Part shown: piece by piece, positions 1-8,176 of the stretch
How positions within the stretch are numbered: position 1 is the stretch's first letter
How the letters are laid out: each line of letters opens with the position of its first letter
The notes under the pieces: generated by a model
The model's database searches: none
Told to the model about the DNA's origin: nothing
Seen by the model: only the letters and a program-made list of their open reading frames with translations
DNA from: UASB124 sp041662445
Lineage (GTDB): Bacteria > Babelota > Babeliae > Babelales > RVW-14
Reading direction: 5' to 3'
Length of the DNA: 62,061 bases
NCBI GenBank assembly: GCA_041662445.1
Contig: JBAZSL010000009.1
Coordinates: forward strand, 1-62,061
Position numbers and translations under genes: made by a program

Positions 1-253
1 CGTATGCGGTTTCGATTTCTGTCAGAGCTTCTTTGTTGTGCGCGTATTTTTTTCTCAAATTATTGATCTGTTTGATAGGTGATGCTTTTTGTTGAGCTCT
101 TGAATAATTTTCGGTAATTGAATCCAATTTGGTTCGGTCCTCTTGGGGCAGCACTGAGAAGTCAGCAGGGTTTGGTGGTAGAAATTCAGCACGTAACTGG
201 TTGCAGGTAACAAAGGCGCATAAGATGCCGCATAATATGATCACTTTTCTCAT
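1..253 (-). CDS. Secreted hypothetical protein, N-terminal part (cut by window edge)
   Basis: The frame is open from position 253 to the window edge, so only about 84 residues are visible. It starts MRKVIILCGILCAF, a signal peptide with a short hydrophobic core, behind an AAGGAGAG ribosome site. The rest is charged and helical, and the stretch PIKQINNLRKKY followed by KEALTEIETAY closely matches LIKRINNLRTKY and KAALTAIENAY in the next gene downstream (418-2907). The two are therefore tandem paralogues. I do not recognise a family. Export is inferred from the signal peptide; function is unknown. The C-terminal part lies outside the window. Confidence 0.7.
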   Translation of the reverse strand, partial: MRKVIILCGILCAFVTCNQLRAEFLPPNPADFSVLPQEDRTKLDSITENYSRAQQKASPIKQINNLRKKYAHNKEALTEIETAY

Positions 254-359
254 AAGACTCTCCTTCGGTGTGCGATAACAAATTATTTGTAACGTTGACT
301 GACGTTAGCACAAGTTGGTTCCAATAAACAAGATTGAGATGGGGGATGGATCCACATAA

Positions 360-392
360 AGAAATAAGCCCCCGGTGGTGTGCCGAGGGCTT
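360..392 (-). terminator. Rho-independent terminator after 418-2907
   Basis: Read on the minus strand, the arms AGCCCTCGG and CCGGGGGCT pair over nine positions (one G-U) around a seven-base loop, followed by TTATTTCTTT. It lies 26 bases past the stop of the 418-2907 gene and separates it from the paralogue at 1-253. Confidence 0.75.
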
Positions 393-417
393 ACTTGGTG
401 GAGCAAATGGTTGGCGA

Positions 418-2907
418 TTATGCAGTTTGAGTTGTTCCTCGTCGCGTAGCAAAATAAATTCTAAGTTCGTTACGAATCTTATCAATTCGCGTGGCTAGAT
501 TTAGCTTATCACCCTTAATTTTTTCAATTGCTTTGCGTGCCATAGTCAGGTGCTGCCAGGTTGAATTTTGAATGATAGTAAGAATAGTAGACTTATCATT
601 GGCAGCTATTGTGGCTTCATCGCTTATAACCTTCTCTGTTACCATGAGATCAAAGAGAATCGAGGTAAGCTCCCACTCGACGATAAATTCGGGCGTATCT
701 TCAAAAAGATTAGCACTGAGCGCCTTCTGTACTATACGAGGCGAAAGTTGAACCGCGTCTTCTTGCGGCAACTCAGGATAGCTCGTCTTTTTAAGCCCCA
801 ATGCTTTGAACCAACACATTTGAGCTGGACTAAAAAAAAGTCCGTACCACCATGGATATCCAAGCCATGGCGCAATAACGCCACAGGATAAGTACGTAAG
901 CCCTGCAATTACGACAATAATAACAATGATAACAAGCGCGATAATTACGTATTCTTTTACTTTTTCCCAATTAATTTTTGATTGAGAAGGCATGCTTGTT
1001 TTGGTGAACAGTTGCTTTATGGTAGAAGGAAACCGGCCAGCTTCCTGAATGAATATTGAAACCTGCTCTTTGACATTTGCGGGAATGTTTTTGATAAACT
1101 TCTCTAATTTATCTTTGTAGGTTGATTGTGATTGTTTGTGTAAATCAGTAATGCAGGAATGTAGGGATGGTATATTTTTAAAGCCTTGAAAATGCAGGTC
1201 TGTTTGTTTGATTACATTATCTTGTTCATTCTTTGTTAGCTCCTTTTGGCCTATAAGTTTGTCGTTAATATCGGACACCCCTGCAGCTGTAAAAATCGAT
1301 TTTCGTATTCCTTGTAGCTCGTCATACAATATTTTTGAGCAAGCAGTTGTTTGCGCCAACAGTTGCGTTTTTTGAACGATCTCCGAAGTAATATCCTGAG
1401 ATATAGAGATTGATTTGGTTTCTTTCGCTGAAGAAAAAATGCTTACATCAGCAAGTATATCAAGAACTAATAGTTCATCACTGAAGACTTTAGTTTTACT
1501 TTCAAGATCGTGATGGAGTTCTAAAATAACTGATTGAAGCGTGGTAAGTTGTTGATTAATCTCTTTGCGTAATGGATACAATACGCGATTGATGTTGCCG
1601 CGTTCAGCCACTGTGCTTTCAAGTTGTTGCTTGAGTGTGGTTGCTGCAGCTACTAAGGTTTGCACTTCATACATCATCTGATGAACAGGACGCGATTTTT
1701 CTTGATTTTGTTCATATTTGCAACGCAATCGATCATAACCTAAAAGGTCTGTGCTTAATTGCGTAATAGGAGCTATCTGACGCCATAAAAGTCCATCAAA
1801 ATTATCAGGACGTGCAATGCCAAACAAGACGGCATGTTTTGCCATTTCTGGCGATTGTATACGATTATAATATTGTTTAGATGCCGCATAGGCAGTAAAT
1901 ATAAGCTCGGAGTTACTTGGTTTTGTTTTTATTTTAAATTTGTCGGTATCATCGATAGCTATATTGCCCGTTTCTGTTTTTTCATATCTTGGACATGCGT
2001 TCCATGCAGATTGTATGGACTGAACGAGCTGGCCAAAATTTATGGTGCTTGCCTCAGTAAGAATTTTTGAAATTTTTTCAAAAACAGCTGGCTGAATACA
2101 TACAATGTCTTCGGCTTTGATCTTATTGCAATTTGCAATAGCCAAATTTATTACTGATGTGACCCTTTCAGTTGTGCGATTAAGTTCTTCAAATGCCGTA
2201 GTAACATCACTTTCTTTGCCTTGCGCTAGCGCAACAATAAGATTTTCAATGCTTGTTCGAACGCCTGCATAGAGGTCTCGCGATTGTGGAATAACGTTGA
2301 GAAGAAGATAGGTATTGGCAAGCTGGACGAGCCGCTGAATATGCCAGAATATTTTTTGCGCTGTTTCCTGTTTACCCTCTTCATAAAGATCCGCATCAAG
2401 ATTTTGCATGATGTCGGGAAGTGTGCGATCGCGAAATATACTTTTGGGTTTGAACGGAATTTGGCGCTGTGGTTGTTTTTTGTGCGTTTGCAGCCCTTCT
2501 TCAAGCTCAAGAGCGGCCAAATAACGATTTGCAACTCTGAGGTTTTTTATAGCGCGTTTTATTTCTTGCTCGATAGCTTTTTTATCTTGTGCTTGTTCCC
2601 ATTGCGACAAAAGTTTTTGACGTTCTTGTTGTTCTCTCGATTTTTGATCTTTTTCGTAATCGGCGGGGAGTCCGGTGAGCTTTGGAATATATGCATTTTC
2701 GATTGCAGTAAGCGCAGCTTTATCTTGTTGGTATTTTGTGCGTAGATTGTTTATTCTCTTAATAAGGGGTAGTTTTTTGGTGGTAATTTGATATGCATCC
2801 ACAAGTGCTTGAAGTTTAGCTTTATCTTCTTCAGTGAGTGCTGCACATAATTGCTCACGCATAGCAAGCGTGCATAAAAGTAGCAATGCTACCAAACATT
2901 TTCTCAT
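418..2907 (-). CDS. Large secreted/membrane hypothetical protein with coiled coils
   Basis: The start chosen is the ATG at 2907, giving 829 residues, because AAGGAGAAAG lies just upstream and the protein then begins MRKCLVALLLLCTLA, a signal peptide. An ATG at 2961 is in frame but would bury that signal. Most of the protein is charged and helical, with probable coiled coils. Near the C-terminus (about residue 670 on) a strong membrane segment IIALVIIVIIVVIAGLTYL is followed by an aromatic stretch with WLGYPWWYG. About 140 soluble residues follow. The N-terminal 80 residues resemble the truncated gene at 1-253. I do not recognise the family. A signal peptide plus one C-terminal membrane anchor suggests a surface or periplasmic role, which is inference. 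Confidence 0.75.
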   Translation of the reverse strand: MRKCLVALLLLCTLAMREQLCAALTEEDKAKLQALVDAYQITTKKLPLIKRINNLRTKYQQDKAALTAIENAYIPKLTGLPADYEKDQKSREQQERQKLLSQWEQAQDKKAIEQEIKRAIKNLRVANRYLAALELEEGLQTHKKQPQRQIPFKPKSIFRDRTLPDIMQNLDADLYEEGKQETAQKIFWHIQRLVQLANTYLLLNVIPQSRDLYAGVRTSIENLIVALAQGKESDVTTAFEELNRTTERVTSVINLAIANCNKIKAEDIVCIQPAVFEKISKILTEASTINFGQLVQSIQSAWNACPRYEKTETGNIAIDDTDKFKIKTKPSNSELIFTAYAASKQYYNRIQSPEMAKHAVLFGIARPDNFDGLLWRQIAPITQLSTDLLGYDRLRCKYEQNQEKSRPVHQMMYEVQTLVAAATTLKQQLESTVAERGNINRVLYPLRKEINQQLTTLQSVILELHHDLESKTKVFSDELLVLDILADVSIFSSAKETKSISISQDITSEIVQKTQLLAQTTACSKILYDELQGIRKSIFTAAGVSDINDKLIGQKELTKNEQDNVIKQTDLHFQGFKNIPSLHSCITDLHKQSQSTYKDKLEKFIKNIPANVKEQVSIFIQEAGRFPSTIKQLFTKTSMPSQSKINWEKVKEYVIIALVIIVIIVVIAGLTYLSCGVIAPWLGYPWWYGLFFSPAQMCWFKALGLKKTSYPELPQEDAVQLSPRIVQKALSANLFEDTPEFIVEWELTSILFDLMVTEKVISDEATIAANDKSTILTIIQNSTWQHLTMARKAIEKIKGDKLNLATRIDKIRNELRIYFATRRGTTQTA

Positions 2908-3001
2908 TTCTTTCTCCTTGTATTCTCCGGTGACCTTTCTTTGTAACATAAAAAAAACCATAGCATAGTTAGATCTTGCAAAACAAGAAGGAGATGGCCG
3001 T

Positions 3002-4453
3002 ATGAAGATTACAATGAGCAGAAGCGTTATTGTGGCAATAATAATGTGTGCTTCAATAACATCGAACTACGCCGTTCCCGTTACCCACAAAAGAGTGTAT
3101 GAAGCGGTTGCGCATGTATATGCTTCCGGTAGTTCATTTAACTGGCTCGAACCCTTCAAAACGTCACCGGCATCAACTGAACAAGGTTCTGGATTTGTGA
3201 TTGATGATGAGGGGCATATCATTACCAATTTTCATGTGATCAAAGATGCAACCGATATTACGGTCACCTTACCGTCGTGTGGCCAACGGGTAGTGCATAC
3301 GACAGTCGTTGGCATTTGTCCCGAAAGTGATGTTGCGCTTCTCAAAATCGTGTCGGATGATCGTCAGTACGTGCGCAGCATTACGGGATATCTGCCGCAT
3401 CTTGTTGTGGGTGATTCTGACAACATTGAGCGCGAACGGCGTGTTACTGCCTATGGGTATCCTTTTGGCCAGCAACGTGTTAATTGCCAGCCGGGGATGG
3501 TCAGTGGCTTTGAAGTTGTAGAGGGCGAGTCATTTATCGAAGTGACCACGCCATTAAGCTCAGGGTATTCAGGAGGTCCTTGCGTTGATCGGGTAGGTCA
3601 TGTTGTGGGGATTAATAATGCGCAACTAATGGGTATCAGAAGTATGAACTTTATTATCCCCATTAATGAGATAAAAAAGTTACTACCATCACTTCATCGT
3701 CATGCGGTGGTGCATCGACCATTCATCGGGGCATCATTTGTAGGGACACATCCGTCCTTGATGCGCTTTTTGGGCAATCCTGATACGGTTGCAGGTCTTT
3801 ATGTGACGCGCGTGTATAAACATGGTGCGTGTGCTGCTGCCGGTATTGTTGCAGGCGATGTAGTGTACACACTCAACGGGCACGCACTTACACCATCCGG
3901 AGAGCTCAAGGATCCTGCGCGTAATGAATTGATGCCGTTGTTGGTTGCGCTTAATCAGTGTTCTCCTGATCAGACTATTTCGTGTGGTGTGTATCGTCAT
4001 GGGAAAAGACGTAACGTAACTATTGACTTTGGAACGGCTCAGCAGTTGCCGATTCGTTATTGGTACCCTCCATTTGAGCATGTTGATTACGAAATTCTTG
4101 GCGGGCTCGTTTTGATGCCGTTTGCGCTCAATCATCTTGATGCTTTGAGGTGCCGTGATACGAACATTGCTAAAAGACTTTCATACTATGAAGAAATTTC
4201 ACATCGTACTGAGCCCAAGGTGATTGTGACGCATCTCATGGCGCGTTCACCGGCGCGAGATATTGGTACGATACGGGAGGGAGATATTGTTCAGAGTATC
4301 AACGATATGCGCATTCGTACGCTTGCCGATGTGCGCTGTGCCCTTAAAAAATTTTCGGCAAAAAAGCAGAAATATATTGTTATTAAAACTGATAATGACG
4401 CAGTGATAGTGATTGATCGTACGGCTGCTACCGAATCTTGTTGTGTGCCCTAA
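3002..4453 (+). CDS. HtrA/DegP-like trypsin-fold serine protease with PDZ domains
   Basis: 483 residues behind an AAGGAG site. A signal peptide (about residues 1-24) is followed by a trypsin-like domain with the catalytic triad visible: His78 in NFHVI, Asp110 in SDVALLKI and Ser190 in GYSGGP, plus the GSGFVID signature of family S1C. Two PDZ-like segments follow, about residues 235-340 and 395-475; the second has ARDIGTIREGDIVQSIND. This order matches periplasmic quality-control proteases that degrade or refold misfolded envelope proteins. It is divergently transcribed from the coiled-coil gene at 418-2907 with about 95 bases between them. Overall similarity to DegP looks low, so orthology is not claimed; the protease assignment is firm. 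Confidence 0.88.
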   Translation: MKITMSRSVIVAIIMCASITSNYAVPVTHKRVYEAVAHVYASGSSFNWLEPFKTSPASTEQGSGFVIDDEGHIITNFHVIKDATDITVTLPSCGQRVVHTTVVGICPESDVALLKIVSDDRQYVRSITGYLPHLVVGDSDNIERERRVTAYGYPFGQQRVNCQPGMVSGFEVVEGESFIEVTTPLSSGYSGGPCVDRVGHVVGINNAQLMGIRSMNFIIPINEIKKLLPSLHRHAVVHRPFIGASFVGTHPSLMRFLGNPDTVAGLYVTRVYKHGACAAAGIVAGDVVYTLNGHALTPSGELKDPARNELMPLLVALNQCSPDQTISCGVYRHGKRRNVTIDFGTAQQLPIRYWYPPFEHVDYEILGGLVLMPFALNHLDALRCRDTNIAKRLSYYEEISHRTEPKVIVTHLMARSPARDIGTIREGDIVQSINDMRIRTLADVRCALKKFSAKKQKYIVIKTDNDAVIVIDRTAATESCCVP

Positions 4454-4513
4454 GTTGTTGGCCGGCGATTAGAACAGTTGCTTTGAGGTTACGGTGTTGA
4501 GCGCGTTAATAGT

Positions 4514-4604
4514 CCCGTTCGTCCCGCCGTCACCCCAACTTCGCCAAGGCTTCGATGGGCAGGCAAGGCTATGGCGGGCAGGCTGTGAAAAACTCAGCAC
4601 GAAC
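4514..4604. repeat. Composite REP-like palindrome (GTTCGT...ACGAAC type with GC-rich insert)
   Basis: The outer arms GTTCGT and ACGAAC enclose a GC-rich palindromic insert containing CCCCAACTTCGCCAAGG and GGCTATGGCGGGCAGGC. The same insert recurs at 8030-8135, about 24545-24590, 25175-25215 and 47035-47090. It lies between the protease stop and the first TIR element. No gene is present. Confidence 0.7.
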
Positions 4605-4617
4605 TGGATCTAAACAT

Positions 4618-4943
4618 TAGACCTCTTTCGAAACCTGTTTAACCTAGCTATCGTGGACGCGGTTTTTGTCATACCGAACGCACGTTTTTGTCATCCCGGG
4701 CAAGGACCCGGGATCAAGAATTACCGAGTCTTGGATCAAGCAAAAACGCCACCACTTAAGTTGCTTTTCTCGTCGTAAAGCATCGTTGACATAGTTGTAC
4801 GATTCAACATGAACAAGTCGTTTCTCAATACCTGCACTAAAATAACCATGGATTCCGGGTCCTTGCCCGGAATGACAAAGATTTCGCGTTCTAAAATCTT
4901 TCTTACAGACTGTCACGCACAAATAGGTTTCGAAAGAGGTCTA
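4618..4943 (-). mobile_element. TIR element, copy 1 (non-autonomous, GIY-YIG remnant)
   Basis: 326 bp bounded by perfect 19-base terminal inverted repeats, TAGACCTCTTTCGAAACCT at 4618 and its complement ending at 4943. Inside are two hairpins with complementary orientation, at 4693-4714 (arms ATCCCGGG/CCCGGGAT) and 4852-4873 (arms ATTCCGGG/CCCGGAAT). Between them, on the minus strand, lies the C-terminal half of a GIY-YIG nuclease reading frame (YVNDALRREKQLKWW), with the GIY and YIG motifs deleted. It occupies the gap between the protease and the carboxylase gene. Confidence 0.85.
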
Positions 4944-4971
4944 TTCTACTAATTTCCGTACAGGCTCTGAT

Positions 4972-6504
4972 TTACAAAGGCATGTTGCCGTGTTTGCGCG
5001 GCGGAAGCTTTTCGACTTTATCTTTGGTGAGATGAAGCGCTTTGATAATATGCATACGCGTTTCAGATGGTTCGATGATAGCATCAATGTAACCATGTTC
5101 TGCTGCGGTGAATGGATTCAAAAATTCTTCTTGATAGGCGTGTTCAAGTTCATGTTGCAGGTCAAGGCGATTTTCTGCTGGGGTGGCAGCGAGTTTTTTG
5201 CCATGCATGATGGCAACTGCAGCCTGAGCTCCCAAAACAGCAATGTGCGCCATTGGCCACGCGTAATTAATGTCTCCGCCAAGCTCCTTGCTGCCCATGA
5301 CGATAAAGGCTCCGCCGAACGCCTTGCGTAAAATAACCGTGATTTTAGGTACCGTAGCGGTTGCATACGCATACAAAAGTTTCGCGCCGTGTCGTATGAT
5401 GCCGCTGTGCTCTTGTTCAACGCCGGGCAAATATCCGGGCGTATCAACAAGGGTAACGAGTGGGATACCAAAACTGTCGCACAAACGAATGAAGCGTGCA
5501 GCTTTGCTTGAAGCTTCAATATCAATAACGCCTGCCTTTACTGCCGGTTGATTGGCAACGATGCCGACTACCATGCCATCCATACGCGCAAATCCGGTAA
5601 CCATGTTGGCCGCAAATCGCGGCTGAAGTTCAAAAAAACTTTCGTGATCAACAAGCGATGTAATGACGGTAATAATATCAAGCGCTTGATGCGCGTGTTC
5701 CGGTATATGCAGCGGGGACTGTTGGCTCGGTTCAACAGTTTTGTGGCGTGGCGGTTGGTCGAGATAGGAGTTGGGTAAATATTCAAGAAGTGCTTTAACT
5801 TTCTCAAGACATTCATCTTCAGTAGCACAAACATCGTGTGCGACGCCGGAAATAGTGGTATGTATTTCAGCTCCGCCCAAATCTTCTTTAGTAATGGTTT
5901 GATGGGTGGCCTGAGCAATGACATTGGGTCCGGTGACAAACATTTGGCTGGTGCCGGACGTCATAAAAATGATATCAGTCAGAGCTGGTGAATATACCGC
6001 GCCGCCAGCGCAGGGGCCCATGATAAGTGAGATTTGAGGAATGATGCCAGAGTAATGGCAGTTACGTTTAAAGATTTTTCCATAACCGGCAAGCGCGTGA
6101 ATTCCTTCATCAATGCGTGCTCCACCAGAATCGATGATGCCGATGATAGGGCATCCAATTTTTGCAGCCATGTCCATGACTTTACAGATTTTGGCGGCAT
6201 GATGTTTGCCAAGTGAGCCGCCTTTAAGCGTAAAATCTTGCGCGTAAACGGCAACGTGGCGTCCATGAATGGTGCCGAGTCCAGCAACAACGCCATCAGT
6301 GTAATTTTTGGATGTTCCGAACGCAGAACACACAAGACGATCTATTTCAATGAAACTTCCTGGATCCAAAAGATGATCGATGCGTGTGCGCGCATGCTGT
6401 TTGCCGAGTGCCTCTTGGCGTGCTCGTGCTTGGGTATCGCCGCCATCACACGCCTGACGTTCTTTTGCGTGCCATTGTTCTGTACGTGTTGCTGCTGTTT
6501 CCAT
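4972..6504 (-). CDS. Acyl-CoA (propionyl/acetyl-CoA) carboxylase carboxyltransferase beta subunit
   Basis: 510 residues from the ATG at 6504 (METAATRTEQW), preceded by GAGAGG. The upstream in-frame extension lacks a ribosome site. The protein has both carboxyltransferase halves: GGARIDEG and GPCAGGAVYSPALTD in the N-terminal half, and LVDTPGYLPG plus FGGAFIVMGSKELGGD in the C-terminal half. The family moves the carboxyl group from biotin to acetyl- or propionyl-CoA in the cytoplasm. Length is normal. No biotin carboxylase or biotin carrier gene lies in the window, so the complex must be completed elsewhere. Given the fab cluster nearby it may supply malonyl-CoA, which is inference; substrate cannot be told from sequence alone. 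Confidence 0.9.
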   Translation of the reverse strand: METAATRTEQWHAKERQACDGGDTQARARQEALGKQHARTRIDHLLDPGSFIEIDRLVCSAFGTSKNYTDGVVAGLGTIHGRHVAVYAQDFTLKGGSLGKHHAAKICKVMDMAAKIGCPIIGIIDSGGARIDEGIHALAGYGKIFKRNCHYSGIIPQISLIMGPCAGGAVYSPALTDIIFMTSGTSQMFVTGPNVIAQATHQTITKEDLGGAEIHTTISGVAHDVCATEDECLEKVKALLEYLPNSYLDQPPRHKTVEPSQQSPLHIPEHAHQALDIITVITSLVDHESFFELQPRFAANMVTGFARMDGMVVGIVANQPAVKAGVIDIEASSKAARFIRLCDSFGIPLVTLVDTPGYLPGVEQEHSGIIRHGAKLLYAYATATVPKITVILRKAFGGAFIVMGSKELGGDINYAWPMAHIAVLGAQAAVAIMHGKKLAATPAENRLDLQHELEHAYQEEFLNPFTAAEHGYIDAIIEPSETRMHIIKALHLTKDKVEKLPPRKHGNMPL

Positions 6505-6665
6505 GGGCCTCTCGGTCAAGAGAAAATTTAAGTACGTTTCTTTACAAGAAAGCGGCAAGCAGTATAACATTAGGAAAAACCGTTTTCAAAAGGCCGCCTG
6601 TAATCATTTTATTCAGATAAGCATTAGTGGCGTTAATGAGCAGGTTGCACAGTAAAGGGGAGATA

Positions 6666-7226
6666 ATGGAACGGCAGCAGAGCCAAAAGGAGAAAAGCCT
6701 CGCGTGGTTTAAGCTTGCTGACCTCATTGCTCGAGGAGAGCGCGAAAAAGCACTCAATGTTTTTCGTCTACTTGCGCATTCGCTTCAAGATCGTGCATAT
6801 GTTCTACAGCTCGAGGGTGATATTCTGTGGTACCTCGACGATAAGAATTCAGCCGAGAAATACAAGCAAGCTGCATTTTTGTATCAACGTGAAAAGCGAT
6901 GGGTTGACGCTATTGCCGTTTACGAACATCTTTTGACGCAAACTCCTGATTCATACGAGATTCTGGCTTCACTACTCATTTTTTATGCCATGATTGATTG
7001 GCAAGATAAATTTCACGATCGCTATCATCACTTAGTTCGTCTCTTCAACGATCATGCAATTGATGAATTCCAAATGGAAAAGGCGGTTAAGGATGTTGTT
7101 GATGTTGTTGCTGAGGCTGAACAGGAACAAAAAAGTGCTTGGTTTTGGCAATGGTTCAATGAGATGTTGTCTGATATGCCCGAAGTTCTTGCAACGCGTC
7201 TTGGGGGATTGAAGCGGGAGAGTTAG
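6666..7226 (+). CDS. TPR-like helical repeat protein
   Basis: 186 residues from the ATG at 6666, chosen because AAGGGGAG precedes it; an earlier in-frame ATG at 6627 has no such site. There is no signal peptide, so it is probably cytoplasmic. The sequence reads as paired helices typical of tetratricopeptide repeats, for example AEKYKQAAFLYQREKRWVDA and IAVYEHLLTQTPDSYEILAS. The C-terminal third is acidic then aromatic (SAWFWQWFNEML). TPR proteins serve as protein-binding scaffolds; the partner is not evident. It is divergent from the carboxylase gene and convergent, seven bases apart, with the toxin-antitoxin pair. Confidence 0.7.
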   Translation: MERQQSQKEKSLAWFKLADLIARGEREKALNVFRLLAHSLQDRAYVLQLEGDILWYLDDKNSAEKYKQAAFLYQREKRWVDAIAVYEHLLTQTPDSYEILASLLIFYAMIDWQDKFHDRYHHLVRLFNDHAIDEFQMEKAVKDVVDVVAEAEQEQKSAWFWQWFNEMLSDMPEVLATRLGGLKRES

Positions 7227-7233
7227 AGCACTA

Positions 7234-7554
7234 TTACTTGTGATGTGCATGGGCAATTTTTTGAAGTACAACCTCATAGCCAAGTGCCGTGGCTATACTT
7301 GAAAACGATTTAACAGTCATGTTCTCTTTTTTCCCTGATCGAACATCTTGAATTATAGACGGTGAAATTCCAGCAGCTTTTGCTAGTTTACGCACGGATA
7401 CATGATCCTCTTCCATCAGCGCGATGAGAAGCTCAGATAGCACGAGATCTTTATATCCACGTTCTATTTTTGCCCGGCGAATCGGATCTTTAGTTAATTT
7501 TTCATAGGTAGTCATGCTTGGCTCTGTTTTTTTAATAATATTTTTTTTAGACAT
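7234..7554 (-). CDS. XRE/HigA-type helix-turn-helix antitoxin
   Basis: 106 residues. Its start overlaps the last eight bases of the toxin gene, and GGAGAG lies upstream within the toxin. A helix-turn-helix is visible in about residues 52-85 (VSVRKLAKAAGISPSIIQDV), followed by MTVKSFSSIATALGYEV, the pattern of HigA-like antitoxins that regulate their own operon. The toxin-first, antitoxin-second order with overlapping frames is typical of higBA-type modules. Pairing with the toxin is strongly supported by coupling. It probably binds the operator upstream of 7927, but I see no clear palindrome there. Confidence 0.85.
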   Translation of the reverse strand: MSKKNIIKKTEPSMTTYEKLTKDPIRRAKIERGYKDLVLSELLIALMEEDHVSVRKLAKAAGISPSIIQDVRSGKKENMTVKSFSSIATALGYEVVLQKIAHAHHK

Positions 7555-7927
7555 AATATACTCTCCGCTTTACTCGTGTTTCGTAATCCAGCTTGTAACG
7601 TAAAGCTTTCTTTTTTTCGTTCGCTGGTAGCTTGTCTTGTTTTTTTGCGAAAGCATTAGTTAGCACAATTTTTTTCCCGACAAAGAAAAATGAAAGGAAT
7701 CGATGGAATTTGCATTTGAAAGCGTAGATACCATCACCCTCATTGCGAAATTTAGTTTTATTCAAAAGCTTCCCCGTCTCTCCCATAAAAACAAAAAGAT
7801 TCACGAGGCTATCTTGTGTATCTTCGTCAAGTCCGTTGAAATATTCAAGAACCTGGCTTCTGCCATTGATGCCATAAAACCATTCAATAACAAACGATGA
7901 TCCACGATGGGCTATGTACTCTTTCAT
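7547..7927 (-). CDS. RelE/HigB-superfamily toxin (Gp49-like)
   Basis: 126 residues, basic. Features of the phage-derived Gp49-like/HigB family are visible: a central GDGIYAFKCKFHRFLSFFFVGKKIVLTNAFAKK arrangement of beta strands (here described in pieces: GDGIYAFK, HRFLSFFFVG, KIVLTNAFAKK), then a lysine-rich helix ending LDYETRVKRR. Such toxins cleave mRNA on the ribosome and are neutralised by the adjacent helix-turn-helix protein. No strong ribosome site precedes the ATG. The gene order and overlap match known modules. Whether the module is active cannot be judged from sequence. Confidence 0.82.
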   Translation of the reverse strand: MKEYIAHRGSSFVIEWFYGINGRSQVLEYFNGLDEDTQDSLVNLFVFMGETGKLLNKTKFRNEGDGIYAFKCKFHRFLSFFFVGKKIVLTNAFAKKQDKLPANEKKKALRYKLDYETRVKRRVYYV

Positions 7928-7997
7928 TGAAACTTATGTCCTTAAAAATGGTTGTCGTACCGGTGAAGTGTACCATAATTTAGGTACGCATGCAACG

Positions 7998-8151
7998 CGT
8001 TCATGCTTCGATACGTTTTGCTTCGCAAAACACTCCCGCCGACGCCCCAACTCCGCCAACCTGTTCCGTCGTAGCCACAATGGCGAAGACGAAGGCTCCG
8101 ATGGGCAGGCAAAGCTATGGCGGACAGGACGGAGGACAGGCAGCACGAACG
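7998..8151. repeat. Nested REP-like palindromes downstream of dnaE
   Basis: The outer repeat begins GTTCATGCTTCGATACG, contains the perfect hairpin GTTTTGC-TTC-GCAAAAC, and ends CAGCACGAACG. A simpler copy without insert is at 55822-55875. Here a GC-rich second palindrome (CCCCAACTCCGCC to CTATGGCGGACAGG) sits inside the outer one, between CACTC and CAGCACG. It fills the gap between the toxin promoter region and the end of dnaE. Confidence 0.75.
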
Positions 8152-8176
8152 AATTTTTGACGGTAGTAGTCGATTT

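Noticed and set aside
2284..2745. 153-codon plus-strand frame
   Set aside because: It is a shadow of the coiled-coil gene on the minus strand, with Phe/Leu-rich composition from antisense Lys/Glu codons.
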